This document shows positions 42,949 to 51,847 of a stretch of DNA of 64,000 nt, in pieces. Below the pieces are notes generated by a model that saw nothing but the letters and a program-made list of their open reading frames with translations, made no database searches and was not told where the DNA came from. The DNA is from Reyranella sp. (GTDB lineage Bacteria; Pseudomonadota; Alphaproteobacteria; Reyranellales; Reyranellaceae): positions 274,476 to 338,475 of the forward strand of contig NZ_SCVC01000042.1 in assembly GCF_004297405.1 (NCBI RefSeq), in the 5' to 3' direction. The first letter of the stretch is position 1. Every line of letters starts with the position of its first letter. The translations under genes and the position numbers were made by a program.

Positions 42949-44055
42949 CTAGAGGAGCGACTCGCCGCTCTGGAGGAAGGCCTCCAGTGCCGTCTCGCTG
43001 GCGCCGAGATCGAAACCTTGGGCAGCGATCCAGTCGTCGTTGTAATAGGTATGTCCGTAACGCTCGCCACTGTCGCAGATCAGCGAGACCAGCGAACCTT
43101 TCAGTCCGTCGGCGCGCATGCGCGAGGCAAGCAGGCACAGCGCGAAGAAATTCGTTCCGGTCGAGCCGCCGACCTTGCGGCCGAGTTGCCGCGACAGCAC
43201 GCGCATCGCTGCCAAGGACGTGACGTCAGGTATCTGCAACATGCGGTCGATGACGTTGGGCACGAACGATGGCTCGACCCGCGGCCGGCCGATGCCCTCG
43301 ATGCGTGAAGCCCTCTCGCTGACTGCCTGCGGGTTGCCCTTGGCAAAGGCTTCGAAGAAGGCCGAATACTCGGGGTCGGCGACACAGAGGCGCGTCGCGA
43401 AGCGCTTGTAGCGGATGTAGCGGCCGAGCGTAGCCGAGGTGCCGCCAGTACCGGCGCTCATGACGATCCAGGTCGGCACTGGATAGCGTTCGCGATTCAT
43501 CTGCTCGAAGATCGATTCGGCGATGTTGTTGTTGCCCCGCCAATCGGTGGCGCGCTCGGCGTAGGTGAATTGGTCCATGTAAACGCCGCCGAGCTGGCCG
43601 GCGAGCTCCTCGGCAGCGGCGTAGATGCCCTTGCCGTCGGCCACCAGGTGACATTTGCCGTGCTGGCGCTCGATCTCCTGGATCTTCTCCGCCGACGTGG
43701 CAGCCGACATCACGGCATGGAAGGGGAGGCTGAGCAGGCGCGCGAAGTATGCCTCCGAGATCGCCGTCGATCCGGACGAGGCCTCGACGATCGGTGTGTC
43801 GTGCCGGATGCGGCCATTGCAGATGCCGAACAGGAAGAGCGAGCGCGCCAGCCGGTGCTTGAGACTGCCAGTTGGGTGGGTCGACTCGTCCTTCAGATAG
43901 AGGTCGATCCCGTCGAGCGCCGGGATATCAAGCCGCAGCAGGTGGGTGTCGGCCGAGCGCCGCTGGTCGTTCTGGATGATCTCCAGGGCGTGGCGCGCCC
44001 ACTCGGCATCGTCATGGCGCGCCACCGCCTCGTTGAGCAGATACGGGCCGGTCAC
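42949..44055 (-). CDS. PLP-dependent cysteine synthase-like protein, 368 aa
   Basis: Fold-type II PLP enzyme: the PLP lysine is in HPTGSLKHRLARS, the substrate loop in EASSGSTAISEAYFARLL, the Gly-rich phosphate cup in SAGTGGTSATLGRYIRY, and a Ser near the C-terminus in ICDSGERYGHTYYND. The family includes cysteine synthases and the Cds1-type cysteine desulfhydrases; the extended N-terminus and C-terminus resemble the latter. It is 1 bp from the formamidase gene on the same strand. Confidence 0.85.
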   Translation of the reverse strand: MTGPYLLNEAVARHDDAEWARHALEIIQNDQRRSADTHLLRLDIPALDGIDLYLKDESTHPTGSLKHRLARSLFLFGICNGRIRHDTPIVEASSGSTAISEAYFARLLSLPFHAVMSAATSAEKIQEIERQHGKCHLVADGKGIYAAAEELAGQLGGVYMDQFTYAERATDWRGNNNIAESIFEQMNRERYPVPTWIVMSAGTGGTSATLGRYIRYKRFATRLCVADPEYSAFFEAFAKGNPQAVSERASRIEGIGRPRVEPSFVPNVIDRMLQIPDVTSLAAMRVLSRQLGRKVGGSTGTNFFALCLLASRMRADGLKGSLVSLICDSGERYGHTYYNDDWIAAQGFDLGASETALEAFLQSGESLL

Positions 44056-44056
44056 G

Positions 44057-44995
44057 TCATCCGCCGATCAGCTTCTTCTCGATCATGCAGTGGATGCCCT
44101 TGTTGCCGTCCACAGTCTGGGTGACATGCAGGTCGGCCTGCAGGCTGCAGAGCATGTAGGCGTCCTCGGGCTTCAGGCCGGTCTTGGCCGTGATCAGCCG
44201 GATCATGTCGCGCAGCGCTTCCTTGGCCGCATCGTCGAGATCCTGGTCGAAGCCGTGCGTGATCCAGTGCGTGGCCGTCTCGGCGCGCGGATTGGTGAGC
44301 TTCATGTCCTTGCGCACGGTGAAGCGGAAGGTGCCCGACAGCGACGTCTCGAGCGCCGTGAGATTGACCTCGCCATCGCCCTGGACGCCGTGACCGTCAC
44401 CGGTCGAGAACAAGCCGCCCTCGGCGAAGACGGGGAAGTAAACCGTCGTGCCGACCCGGAAGTGCTTGTTGTCGATGTTGCCGCCGAAGGCGCGTGGCTC
44501 GACCGAGCTGCACTGGCCCCATTCCGGCGGTGGGGCAACGCCCATGATGCCGAAGAAGGGCTTGAGCTCGATCTCGGTGCCCCACGGCATCGTGCAGACG
44601 CCACGGTTGGAATCGATCGGAATGTGCGTCAGGCGGTAGAAGGGGAAATCTTCCGGCAGGGTGCCCATCAGCGGCCGCTGGACGTTCCAGCCCCAGTTGG
44701 TGCGGAACTTGATGTCGAGCACTTCGACGGCCAGTACGTCGCCGCGCTCGGCGCCCTCGACGTGGACCGGGCCGGTCAGGATGTGGCGGCCGATATGGGG
44801 CTTCAGCTTGGCCAGGATCTCACGATGCTCGGGCAGCACATTGTAGGGCTCGCCAGGCAGGATCTCGGCAGCGCCGGAAACGCAGTGGATGGAGGCGATA
44901 TCGCCCGATTTCACGCGCAGCTGCGGCTCAAGCTGGCTGTCGAAATAGCCCCAATGGCAGGTCTCGGGCGAAGAATGCAGTTCATGCGTGGCCAT
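44057..44995 (-). CDS. Acetamidase/formamidase family protein, 312 aa
   Basis: Amidohydrolase of the acetamidase/formamidase group: GPVHVEGAERGDVLAVEVLDI, a Gly-Asp-Gly-His block GDGHGVQGDGEVNLTALE, and the late MLCSLQADLHVTQTVDGNKGIHCMI block. It releases ammonia from short amides. GAGGGGG lies six bases before the ATG at 44995, so the 12-residue longer frame is rejected. Probably co-transcribed with the cysteine synthase-like gene. Confidence 0.88.
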   Translation of the reverse strand: MATHELHSSPETCHWGYFDSQLEPQLRVKSGDIASIHCVSGAAEILPGEPYNVLPEHREILAKLKPHIGRHILTGPVHVEGAERGDVLAVEVLDIKFRTNWGWNVQRPLMGTLPEDFPFYRLTHIPIDSNRGVCTMPWGTEIELKPFFGIMGVAPPPEWGQCSSVEPRAFGGNIDNKHFRVGTTVYFPVFAEGGLFSTGDGHGVQGDGEVNLTALETSLSGTFRFTVRKDMKLTNPRAETATHWITHGFDQDLDDAAKEALRDMIRLITAKTGLKPEDAYMLCSLQADLHVTQTVDGNKGIHCMIEKKLIGG

Positions 44996-45060
44996 TTGGT
45001 CCCCCTCAATCGTGCAGCCGTTGAAGCACAATCCAGACCTCGGATGCTATAGGCAGGCGC

Positions 45061-45933
45061 ATGAACTACCGCCACGGCTATCACGCCGGCAATTTCGCCG
45101 ACCTCTTGAAGCATACCGCCCTCTGCGAATTGCTGCGGCTGCTGACGGCCAAGGACAAGAAGCTTTTCGTGCTCGACACGCATGCCGGCGCCGGCGGCTA
45201 CGATCTTGCAGCCGACAAGGCGCGGCGTACCGGCGAGGCCGAGGCGGGCATCGGGCGGCTGATGGCCGAGAGCAGGGCTGGCGGCGTGCCGGCCGCAGTT
45301 GCGCGCTACCTCGCAGCCGTCCAAGCCTACGATCGCAAGTTTGGTGCTCCATCGGGAACGCTGCGCCGCTATCCCGGCTCACCGCGCCTGATCCGGGCCG
45401 CACTGCGTCCGGGCGATCGTTTCATTGCCTGCGAGCGTCATCCTGACGAGGCACTGGCGCTGAAGCGGGAATTTGCCGGCGACCGTGCGGTCGAGGTGCG
45501 ACAGGCCGATGGCTATCACGCGCTGAAGGCCCTGCTGCCGCCGGTCGAACGTCGTGCCCTCGTGTTGATCGATCCGCCTTTCGAGGCGACCAACGAGTTC
45601 GAGACGTTGCTGCGTGCCGTTCGGCAGGGCCTGCGGCGGTTTGCGACCGGTTGTTACGCGGTCTGGTATCCGATCAAGGACGAGGAGGTCACGGCAGCCT
45701 TCGTCGACGCCTTGAAGGACTTGAAGCTGCTGGTGATGGAGCTGCGCTTGGGAGCCGGCGTGGAGCCCGGCAAGCTCGCCGCCTGCGGCCTCGCGGTCAT
45801 CAATCCGCCATGGCGCTTCGAGGAGGCAATGCGCGAAGCCTTGCCGTGGATCGCGGGCCGGCTCGGCCCCGACGTCACGGCGACTTGCCACGCTCCGCTA
45901 GCCAGCGCGCAGGCTCCTGCATCAGGAGCGTGA
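45061..45933 (+). CDS. rlmJ: 23S rRNA (adenine2030-N6)-methyltransferase RlmJ, 290 aa
   Basis: Starts with the hallmark MNYRHGYHAGNFADLLKHTAL. It has the SAM-binding segment FVLDTHAGAGGYDL and the N6-adenine methylase catalytic motif in LVLIDPPFE (DPPF). Length matches E. coli RlmJ with a short C-terminal extension. The last 59 bp overlap the 3' end of the convergent MFS gene. Confidence 0.93.
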   Translation: MNYRHGYHAGNFADLLKHTALCELLRLLTAKDKKLFVLDTHAGAGGYDLAADKARRTGEAEAGIGRLMAESRAGGVPAAVARYLAAVQAYDRKFGAPSGTLRRYPGSPRLIRAALRPGDRFIACERHPDEALALKREFAGDRAVEVRQADGYHALKALLPPVERRALVLIDPPFEATNEFETLLRAVRQGLRRFATGCYAVWYPIKDEEVTAAFVDALKDLKLLVMELRLGAGVEPGKLAACGLAVINPPWRFEEAMREALPWIAGRLGPDVTATCHAPLASAQAPASGA

Positions 45934-47125
45934 TGACGAAGGAGACGGCGCAGAGCGCGGCGCCTGCCAGGATGGCGCCGGCATAGCTGCCGAAGAAGTC
46001 GTAGGCATAGCCGGCAGCGGGTGAGCCCAGGAGCGCGCCGACCCCGACGCCGCTGTAGAGCGCACCGATCACCGAGCCGAGCGCCCGACCGCCGAAGTAA
46101 TCGGCGGCGAGCGAGGGGGCGATGGCGACAAAGCCGCCATAGAACGCGCCGAACAGCAGGGCGAAGATGATCAGGGCGACAGAGCTGGTCGACTGCGACC
46201 AGACCACCATCATCAGTCCGGCGCCGACATACATGGCAGCGAAGGAGCGCCGGCGGCCGAGCAGGTTGGTAAGGCTCGAAAACATGAAGCGACCGACGGT
46301 GCTGCCAACCCCCAGCAGAACGATCAGCAAGACGCCGAAACCCTCACCCAATCCCATGTCGGTGGCATAGGGTGCCAGATGGACAAAGGGGACGAACAGG
46401 CCGAACGACATCAGCAGCGCACCGATGTAGATCGTCCAGAAGGGGCGGGTGCGTGCCGCTTCGCGCAGGGTAAGGCCGAGCGGGATTGCAGGCGGAGCGC
46501 CCTTGGGGACGGGTGGGTCGCCATCGGGCGCAAGGCCATAATGCTCGGGTGAGCGGCGGACCAGCATGCCAGACACGATCGCTCCGACCGCGGTGAGGGC
46601 GGCGAGAACGAGGTAGGTCTTGCGCCAGCCGACCGCTGCGATCAGCTCGTGAGCGAGAGGCGCGCCGATCAAGGTGCCGACACCGATGCCGGCCACGGCG
46701 AGCCCGATCGCCGTGCCACGCTTGCGCACGAACCAGCGCTGCACGGCCGCTACGCTCGGCACGTAGGACAAACCCACGCCCACGCCGACCCCGATGCCGT
46801 AGCCGAGATAGACCTGCCACAGGCTGGTGGCGCCCGCGGCGACGACCAGCCCAACCGCAATCAGCAGCAGACCGCCGAACACGACGGGGCGTGGACCGAC
46901 GCGATCGGCAATCAGACCCGCCGGCAGGCCAAGGGTGAAGTAGAGAAAGGCGCAGATCGAGAAGACCAGCGAGGTCTCGCCGCGGCGGGCGGCGAACTCG
47001 GTTTCCAGGGCGCCGAAGAAGGCAGCAAAGGAGTAGGCGACGGCAAATCCCGTCAGCATGCAGAGGAAGGCGCCGGTGACCACCCACCAGCCGACGAAGA
47101 CGCGGGTTTGGCCGACGGACATCAA
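45875..47125 (-). CDS. MFS transporter, 416 aa
   Basis: Monocarboxylate/oxalate-formate-type MFS protein: VFVGWWVVTGAFLCMLTGFAVAYSFAAFFGAL at the start, GLPAGLIADRVGPRPVVFGG (motif A), GVGSTVGRFMFSSLTNLLGRR in the second half. Twelve helices are predicted by hydrophobicity. The C-terminal tail (LMQEPARWLAERGKSP) is encoded in the overlap with rlmJ. Substrate unknown. Confidence 0.87.
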   Translation of the reverse strand: MMSVGQTRVFVGWWVVTGAFLCMLTGFAVAYSFAAFFGALETEFAARRGETSLVFSICAFLYFTLGLPAGLIADRVGPRPVVFGGLLLIAVGLVVAAGATSLWQVYLGYGIGVGVGVGLSYVPSVAAVQRWFVRKRGTAIGLAVAGIGVGTLIGAPLAHELIAAVGWRKTYLVLAALTAVGAIVSGMLVRRSPEHYGLAPDGDPPVPKGAPPAIPLGLTLREAARTRPFWTIYIGALLMSFGLFVPFVHLAPYATDMGLGEGFGVLLIVLLGVGSTVGRFMFSSLTNLLGRRRSFAAMYVGAGLMMVVWSQSTSSVALIIFALLFGAFYGGFVAIAPSLAADYFGGRALGSVIGALYSGVGVGALLGSPAAGYAYDFFGSYAGAILAGAALCAVSFVITLLMQEPARWLAERGKSP

Positions 47126-47208
47126 CGAACTCCACTCTTACTCAGGAGTAACATACTAGCCGGCAGGGGGCGGCTCATGCTTCGTCCGCGACCGAAGGGT
47201 AGCAGCCG

Positions 47209-48036
47209 CTACTTCTTCTTGTCTCCCTTGTCTTCGTCGGCTTTCCTGAGCTTCCAGCCCCAGGCCTTGTAAGCTGCGTCGGCGAGTTTGGGATCGAGCT
47301 GGTGTTCAGTGAGTTCGACGCCGCGGCCGAGCTCTTCGGCCATGATGCCGAGGCCCATCAGCCTTGCATGCTTCTTGTTGTCGGAGGCGATGACGTGCCA
47401 GGGCGCGTTCTTGGTATCCGTCTTCTCGAGCATGTCGTCGTAGGCTTCGAGATATTCTTTACGCTTGGCGATGTTCCGGAAATCCTCGAGGCCGACCTTG
47501 TGCCTTTTGTAGGGCCTGGTCAGGCGATCGATCATGCGGCGCTTCTGCTCTTCCTCGCTGACATGGACCAGGAGCTTCACGATCCGCACGCCATCGTCGG
47601 TAAGCTGCCGCTCGAACTCGTTGATTTCGTTGTAGGCGCGTTTCCAGGCGTCCTTGCTGCAAAACCCCTCGATGCGCTCCACGAGGACGCGGCCGTACCA
47701 GGTGCGATCGAAAATCGCCCAGTCGCCACGCACCGGCAGTCGATCCCAGAAGCGCCAGAGATAGTGGCGGCCCTGCTCCTCGGCAGTTGGCGCGCCGATC
47801 CGCCAGACATGAACCGACTTGGGCTCGAGCCCCGCGACCGCACGCTCGATCAAACCGCCCTTGCCGGCCGCGTCCCAGCCGTCGATGCCGATGAGGACAC
47901 GGCCACCCGTCCGCAGATAATGAATCTGGAGGTCGAGAAGCTGATCTTGCAGTTTTTTGAGCTGATGTTCGTATTTTTCATCATCGATCGGACCGTCGAT
48001 CATCTCGATCTTGTCCAGCCGCGGCCATTTGCCCAT
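47209..48036 (-). CDS. ppk2: Polyphosphate kinase 2 (PPK2) family protein, 275 aa
   Basis: PPK2 transfers phosphate between polyphosphate and nucleotides. Visible are Walker A GIDGWDAAGKGGLIERAV, Walker B FDRTWYGRVLVERIEGF and the lid RRMIDRLTRPYKRHK. Length fits a single-domain PPK2. A perfect GGAGGAATTG site lies before the ATG at 48036, so the 23-residue N-terminal extension from 48105 is rejected. The Lys/Asp-rich tail (KADEDKGDKKK) is unusual but short. Confidence 0.92.
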   Translation of the reverse strand: MGKWPRLDKIEMIDGPIDDEKYEHQLKKLQDQLLDLQIHYLRTGGRVLIGIDGWDAAGKGGLIERAVAGLEPKSVHVWRIGAPTAEEQGRHYLWRFWDRLPVRGDWAIFDRTWYGRVLVERIEGFCSKDAWKRAYNEINEFERQLTDDGVRIVKLLVHVSEEEQKRRMIDRLTRPYKRHKVGLEDFRNIAKRKEYLEAYDDMLEKTDTKNAPWHVIASDNKKHARLMGLGIMAEELGRGVELTEHQLDPKLADAAYKAWGWKLRKADEDKGDKKK

Positions 48037-48132
48037 CAATTCCTCCACTGCCGGATGGTGCCAGTGCGTTGGGGGCAAGGCAACGTGCAGAAAGATTGAC
48101 AGCAAGAACGGCTGCGACGACTAATCTCCGCG

Positions 48133-49263
48133 ATGGCCGAAGCCGAACCGACAATCCGTTGCACAATGCAGTCAGGCAAGCCCGTCGTAGAAGTCGGCGG
48201 GACCTGGACGATTTTTAGTGTCCGCGGCATCCGTCAGAAGGCGGAGAAAGCACTGCAGGCAGCCGGCGCCGGCAAGGCCGAGCCGCGTAGCGTCGACGCC
48301 CGCTCCGTCGAGCAGCTCGACACTGCGGGCGCCCTCGAGATTCTGGCGCTTGTCGGCGGCGGGCCCAACGCCGAGGTCATGACGAAGGACCAGGCGCAGG
48401 CCGACCTCTTCGACGTCGTGCGCAAGAACATGTGTGTCGCTCCACCCGAGCACCGCGTGAACTGGTTTGCGCATTGGTTGGAGGAGATCGGTCGCAACGC
48501 CCTGGGCTTTTATGCACAGGCCGTAAATCTCTGCGCTTTCTTCGGCGAGATCCTGGTGGTTTTTGTCGAGGCCTGTCTGCAGCCCAAGCGGTTCCGCATC
48601 AATGCCGTGATCCGCCAGATGTACGAAGTCTGGATCCGCGCGCTGGTGATCGTTGGGATCCTCTGTTTCCTGATCGGCGTCGTCATCGCCTATCAGGGTG
48701 TCCAGCAGCTCAAGCAGTTCGGCGCGGAGACATTTACCGTCGAGGCCGTGGCGATCGGCATGTTCCGGGAGCTGGGCGTGCTCCTGACGGCCATCATCGT
48801 GGCCGGCCGGTCGGGGAGCGCCTTCACCGCCCAGATCGGCACCATGCAGGTGAATCAGGAAGTCGACGCCATGCGCACGATCGGCCTGAATCCGGTCGAA
48901 TGGCTGGTCCTGCCGCGCATCATGGCGCTGGTCTTCGCGATGCCGTTGCTTGCTTTCTGGGGCAATATGACGGGCCTTTTGGGCGGTGCGGTGGCCTGTA
49001 CCGTCTATCTCGACTTCACTTTCGTGCAGTTCTTCGATCGTCTGCGCGACACGGTCGGCATCTGGCATTTCTATACCGGCATGATCAAGGCGCCGGTATT
49101 CGGCATCGTGATCGCTACGATCGGTTGCTTCGAGGGCCTGCAGGTGAAGGGCAGTGCTGAGAGCGTCGGTCAGCTCACGACCAAGTCGGTCGTCGAGGCG
49201 ATCTTCTGCGTCATCGTGCTCGACGCCATATTTTCAATCATCTTCCTGCTCGCGGGCGTATGA
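48133..49263 (+). CDS. MlaE-type ABC transporter permease with N-terminal STAS-like region, 376 aa
   Basis: Inner-membrane permease of the Mla/Mce lipid-transport group. Residues 1-110 look like a STAS-type domain (GKPVVEVGGTWTIFSVRGIRQKAEKAL; VDARSVEQLDTAGALEIL), comparable to MlaB fused to MlaE. The rest has MlaE helices and the block VEAVAIGMFRELGVLLTAIIVAGRSGSAFTAQIGTMQVNQEVDAMRTIG. It overlaps the ATPase gene by 4 bp. It probably moves phospholipids or other hydrophobic molecules across the periplasm. Confidence 0.9.
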   Translation: MAEAEPTIRCTMQSGKPVVEVGGTWTIFSVRGIRQKAEKALQAAGAGKAEPRSVDARSVEQLDTAGALEILALVGGGPNAEVMTKDQAQADLFDVVRKNMCVAPPEHRVNWFAHWLEEIGRNALGFYAQAVNLCAFFGEILVVFVEACLQPKRFRINAVIRQMYEVWIRALVIVGILCFLIGVVIAYQGVQQLKQFGAETFTVEAVAIGMFRELGVLLTAIIVAGRSGSAFTAQIGTMQVNQEVDAMRTIGLNPVEWLVLPRIMALVFAMPLLAFWGNMTGLLGGAVACTVYLDFTFVQFFDRLRDTVGIWHFYTGMIKAPVFGIVIATIGCFEGLQVKGSAESVGQLTTKSVVEAIFCVIVLDAIFSIIFLLAGV

Positions 49264-50057
49264 TGGCTGACGGCGGACAGCTCGTTGATCATCAGAACGG
49301 GCGGGGGGTCGCGCTGAGGCTGCGCGGCATCCGCACGCAGTTCGGCGACAACATCATCCACGACAATCTCGATTTTGACGTATTCAAAGGCGAGATTGTC
49401 GGCCTGGTGGGTGGTTCGGGTACCGGCAAGTCGGTCTTGCTGCGGACCATCGTCGGCCTGAACGAGGCACGCAAGGGCACGATCGAAATGCTGGGCGTCG
49501 ATGCCAGCACGTTGCACGGCAAGGCCAAGCGACATCTGCTGGCGCGCACCGGCGTGCAGTTCCAGGACGGTGCCCTGTTTTCCTCGCTGAACGTCACCGA
49601 GAACATCATCGTGCCCATCCGCGAGCATGCCGAGCTCGAGGAGCCGACCATGCGCGAGATCGCGGCGCTCAAGGTGGCGCTGGTCGGCCTGCCGGCCGAT
49701 ACCGGTGAAAAGAAGCCTTCCGAACTCTCCGGCGGCATGCGCAAGCGGGCGAGCCTCGCCCGCGCCCTGGCCCTCGATCCGGAACTCCTGTTCCTGGACG
49801 AACCGACGGCCGGTCTCGATCCAATTGGCGCCGCGCACTACGACGAACTCGTGAAGGGGCTTTGCCACAGCCTCGGTCTCACGGTTCTGATGGTGACCCA
49901 CGACCTGGACAGCCTGAACGCCATCTGCGACCGCATCGCGGTCCTCCTCGACAAGCGCGTCGTGGTAGGTACCATGGAAGAAATGCTCGCGTACGATCAT
50001 CCCTGGGTACGGGAATATTTCCACGGGCCGCGTGGCCGGGCCTCGAGGCAGGAGTAG
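49260..50057 (+). CDS. MlaF-type ABC transporter ATP-binding protein, 265 aa
   Basis: ATPase partner of the MlaE-like permease: Walker A GGSGTGKSV, Q-loop GVQFQDGALFSSLNV, signature LSGGMRKRASLARAL and Walker B LLFLDEPTAGLDPIGA. The ATG at 49260 overlaps the previous stop (ATGA); another ATG follows immediately. Second of four genes in the operon. Confidence 0.92.
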   Translation: MMADGGQLVDHQNGRGVALRLRGIRTQFGDNIIHDNLDFDVFKGEIVGLVGGSGTGKSVLLRTIVGLNEARKGTIEMLGVDASTLHGKAKRHLLARTGVQFQDGALFSSLNVTENIIVPIREHAELEEPTMREIAALKVALVGLPADTGEKKPSELSGGMRKRASLARALALDPELLFLDEPTAGLDPIGAAHYDELVKGLCHSLGLTVLMVTHDLDSLNAICDRIAVLLDKRVVVGTMEEMLAYDHPWVREYFHGPRGRASRQE

Positions 50058-50069
50058 AAGCAGCTTCCG

Positions 50070-51104
50070 ATGGAAAGAAGATCGCCCTATGTGTTGATCG
50101 GCGCCGCCATGCTGCTGTTTATTGCGGCAGTGGCAGGCTTCGTGGTCTGGAAACTGCGTGCCGGTGACCGCACAGCCTACGCATACTACGTGATCCTGTT
50201 CTCTGGCGACGTGCAGGGGTTGACCAACGATTCGCCGGTCTTCTACCGCGGCCTCCGGGTCGGCCGTGTGAGCAATATCCAGCTTACGTCGCGCATGGAT
50301 ATCCAGCGCTCGACGGGCCGCGAGCGGGTATCGGAGAAGATCGAGGTGACTGTCGCGGTCGAGTGGTCGATCGATATCCGCGATCGTTCCTACGCGGTTT
50401 TCGAAAAGCCGTTCATCGCCGGCTCGCCCTACATCCAGATTGCCGGCCGCCTCGAATCGGACCAGATCAAGCCGAAGAAGAGGCAGGGCGATAAGCCCTA
50501 TCCGGAAATTCGCGAGGGTGCGTCCTTCCTGCAAGCAACATCGACCTCGGCCCAGGAACTCCTGACCAAAGCGAGCGTCACGGTCGACCGGCTGAACGAT
50601 CTGCTAAGCCCTGACAATGTCGGCGCCGTCACCGAGACCCTGCGCAATCTGCAGACCACGACCGCCGCCTTCGCCAAGTCCGACACGGCTATCCAGTCGA
50701 CCTTGGCCGAGCTGCCGGGCACCGTCGCCGACTTCCGCAAGACCTTCGCCAAGATCAATCAGCTTTCCGACTCGCTCGGTCTCATCGCGATGGAAATCGG
50801 CCCGCAAGATGCGGAAACGCGCAAGGCGCTGGCGGGCAAGGACCCCGGCGAGCTGCGCAAGACCCTGAGCGAGGCGCGACACGCACTCGCCAATATCGAT
50901 GCCGCCGCTGGTCAGCTCAACAAGCTGGTGGGTGACAGCAAGGGCCCGATCAAGAGCTTCACCGAAACCGGCCTGACCGAGGTCTCGCTGGCCATCCGCG
51001 AACTGCGTCAGCTCACCGCCAACCTGAACGTCATCGCCACCCGGCTGGAACGTGATCCGGCCGCCTTCGTGTTCAGCGGCAAGCAAGGATATACGCCGAA
51101 ATGA
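50070..51104 (+). CDS. MlaD/MCE domain protein, 344 aa
   Basis: Single N-terminal transmembrane helix (VLIGAAMLLFIAAVAGFVVWKL), then the MCE domain (YYVILFSGDVQGLTNDSPVFYRGLRVGRVSNIQL) and a long helical periplasmic region (residues about 140-330). MCE proteins form hexameric rings or tubes bridging the membranes; the long helical tail resembles the PqiB/LetB or Mce needle type more than short MlaD. It overlaps the lipoprotein gene by 4 bp. Confidence 0.9.
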   Translation: MERRSPYVLIGAAMLLFIAAVAGFVVWKLRAGDRTAYAYYVILFSGDVQGLTNDSPVFYRGLRVGRVSNIQLTSRMDIQRSTGRERVSEKIEVTVAVEWSIDIRDRSYAVFEKPFIAGSPYIQIAGRLESDQIKPKKRQGDKPYPEIREGASFLQATSTSAQELLTKASVTVDRLNDLLSPDNVGAVTETLRNLQTTTAAFAKSDTAIQSTLAELPGTVADFRKTFAKINQLSDSLGLIAMEIGPQDAETRKALAGKDPGELRKTLSEARHALANIDAAAGQLNKLVGDSKGPIKSFTETGLTEVSLAIRELRQLTANLNVIATRLERDPAAFVFSGKQGYTPK

Positions 51105-51838
51105 TGTTTCGTTGGGCCGTCTGCGCGGCGGCCGCCGCCGTCCTTTCGGGATGCCAATTCGTCAGCGCGGTGGATTCTGCGGCCGAGCCGACCGACCTCT
51201 ACACGGTTTCGCCCAAGAGCACCTTCGACCCTGGCCTGCCGGACGTATTCTGGCAGCTCGCCGTCGAAGCTCCGGTGGCCGCCGCGAATCTCAATACCGG
51301 CCGCATCGCCATCGCGATGACGCCGACCTCGACGGATTACTACGCCAAGGTAGCGTGGACCGACCGGGCGCCGCTGATGGTGCAGACGCGGATCGTCGAT
51401 TCCTTCGAGAACACCCGCAAGATCGTCGCCGTCGCTCGCGAATCGATCGCGCTGCGCGCCAACTACGTGCTGCAGCCCGACCTGCGCAATTTCGAGGCGA
51501 TGTACTATTATGGCCAGCCACCGATCGTGAAGGTGCGCATCATCGCCAAACTGGTGCGGATGCCGGATCGGCAGATCATCGGCGTTGCGTCTTTCGAGCG
51601 CTGCGTGCGCGCCCGCGGCGACAAGGTGCCGTTGGTGGTCAATGCATTCGATCAAGCCCTGGGCAGCGTGATCAAGCGCCTCGTGTCATGGACGCTCAGC
51701 ACGCCGCCGCCGCGGCCGCCGAGCGACTCCGCGCCCTACGACATTGGCCGCTATCGCAACCCGCAAAACGCAGTGGTTGATAGCGAGAACTGCCCTGTCG
51801 GTAACGACGCTTCGAAGGTGCCATACACCGACGAATAG
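51101..51838 (+). CDS. ABC-type transport auxiliary lipoprotein (PqiC-like), 245 aa
   Basis: N-terminus MMFRWAVCAAAAAVLSGCQF has a lipobox (VLSGC). The rest matches the ABC_trans_aux pattern (LYTVSPKSTFDPGLP; IVDSFENTRKIVAVARES; YVLQPDLRNFEAMY). PqiC-like lipoproteins dock at the outer membrane end of MCE tubes. Last gene of the four-gene Mce operon; no MlaC or separate MlaB is seen. Confidence 0.85.
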   Translation: MMFRWAVCAAAAAVLSGCQFVSAVDSAAEPTDLYTVSPKSTFDPGLPDVFWQLAVEAPVAAANLNTGRIAIAMTPTSTDYYAKVAWTDRAPLMVQTRIVDSFENTRKIVAVARESIALRANYVLQPDLRNFEAMYYYGQPPIVKVRIIAKLVRMPDRQIIGVASFERCVRARGDKVPLVVNAFDQALGSVIKRLVSWTLSTPPPRPPSDSAPYDIGRYRNPQNAVVDSENCPVGNDASKVPYTDE

Positions 51839-51847
51839 GCGCGCCGC

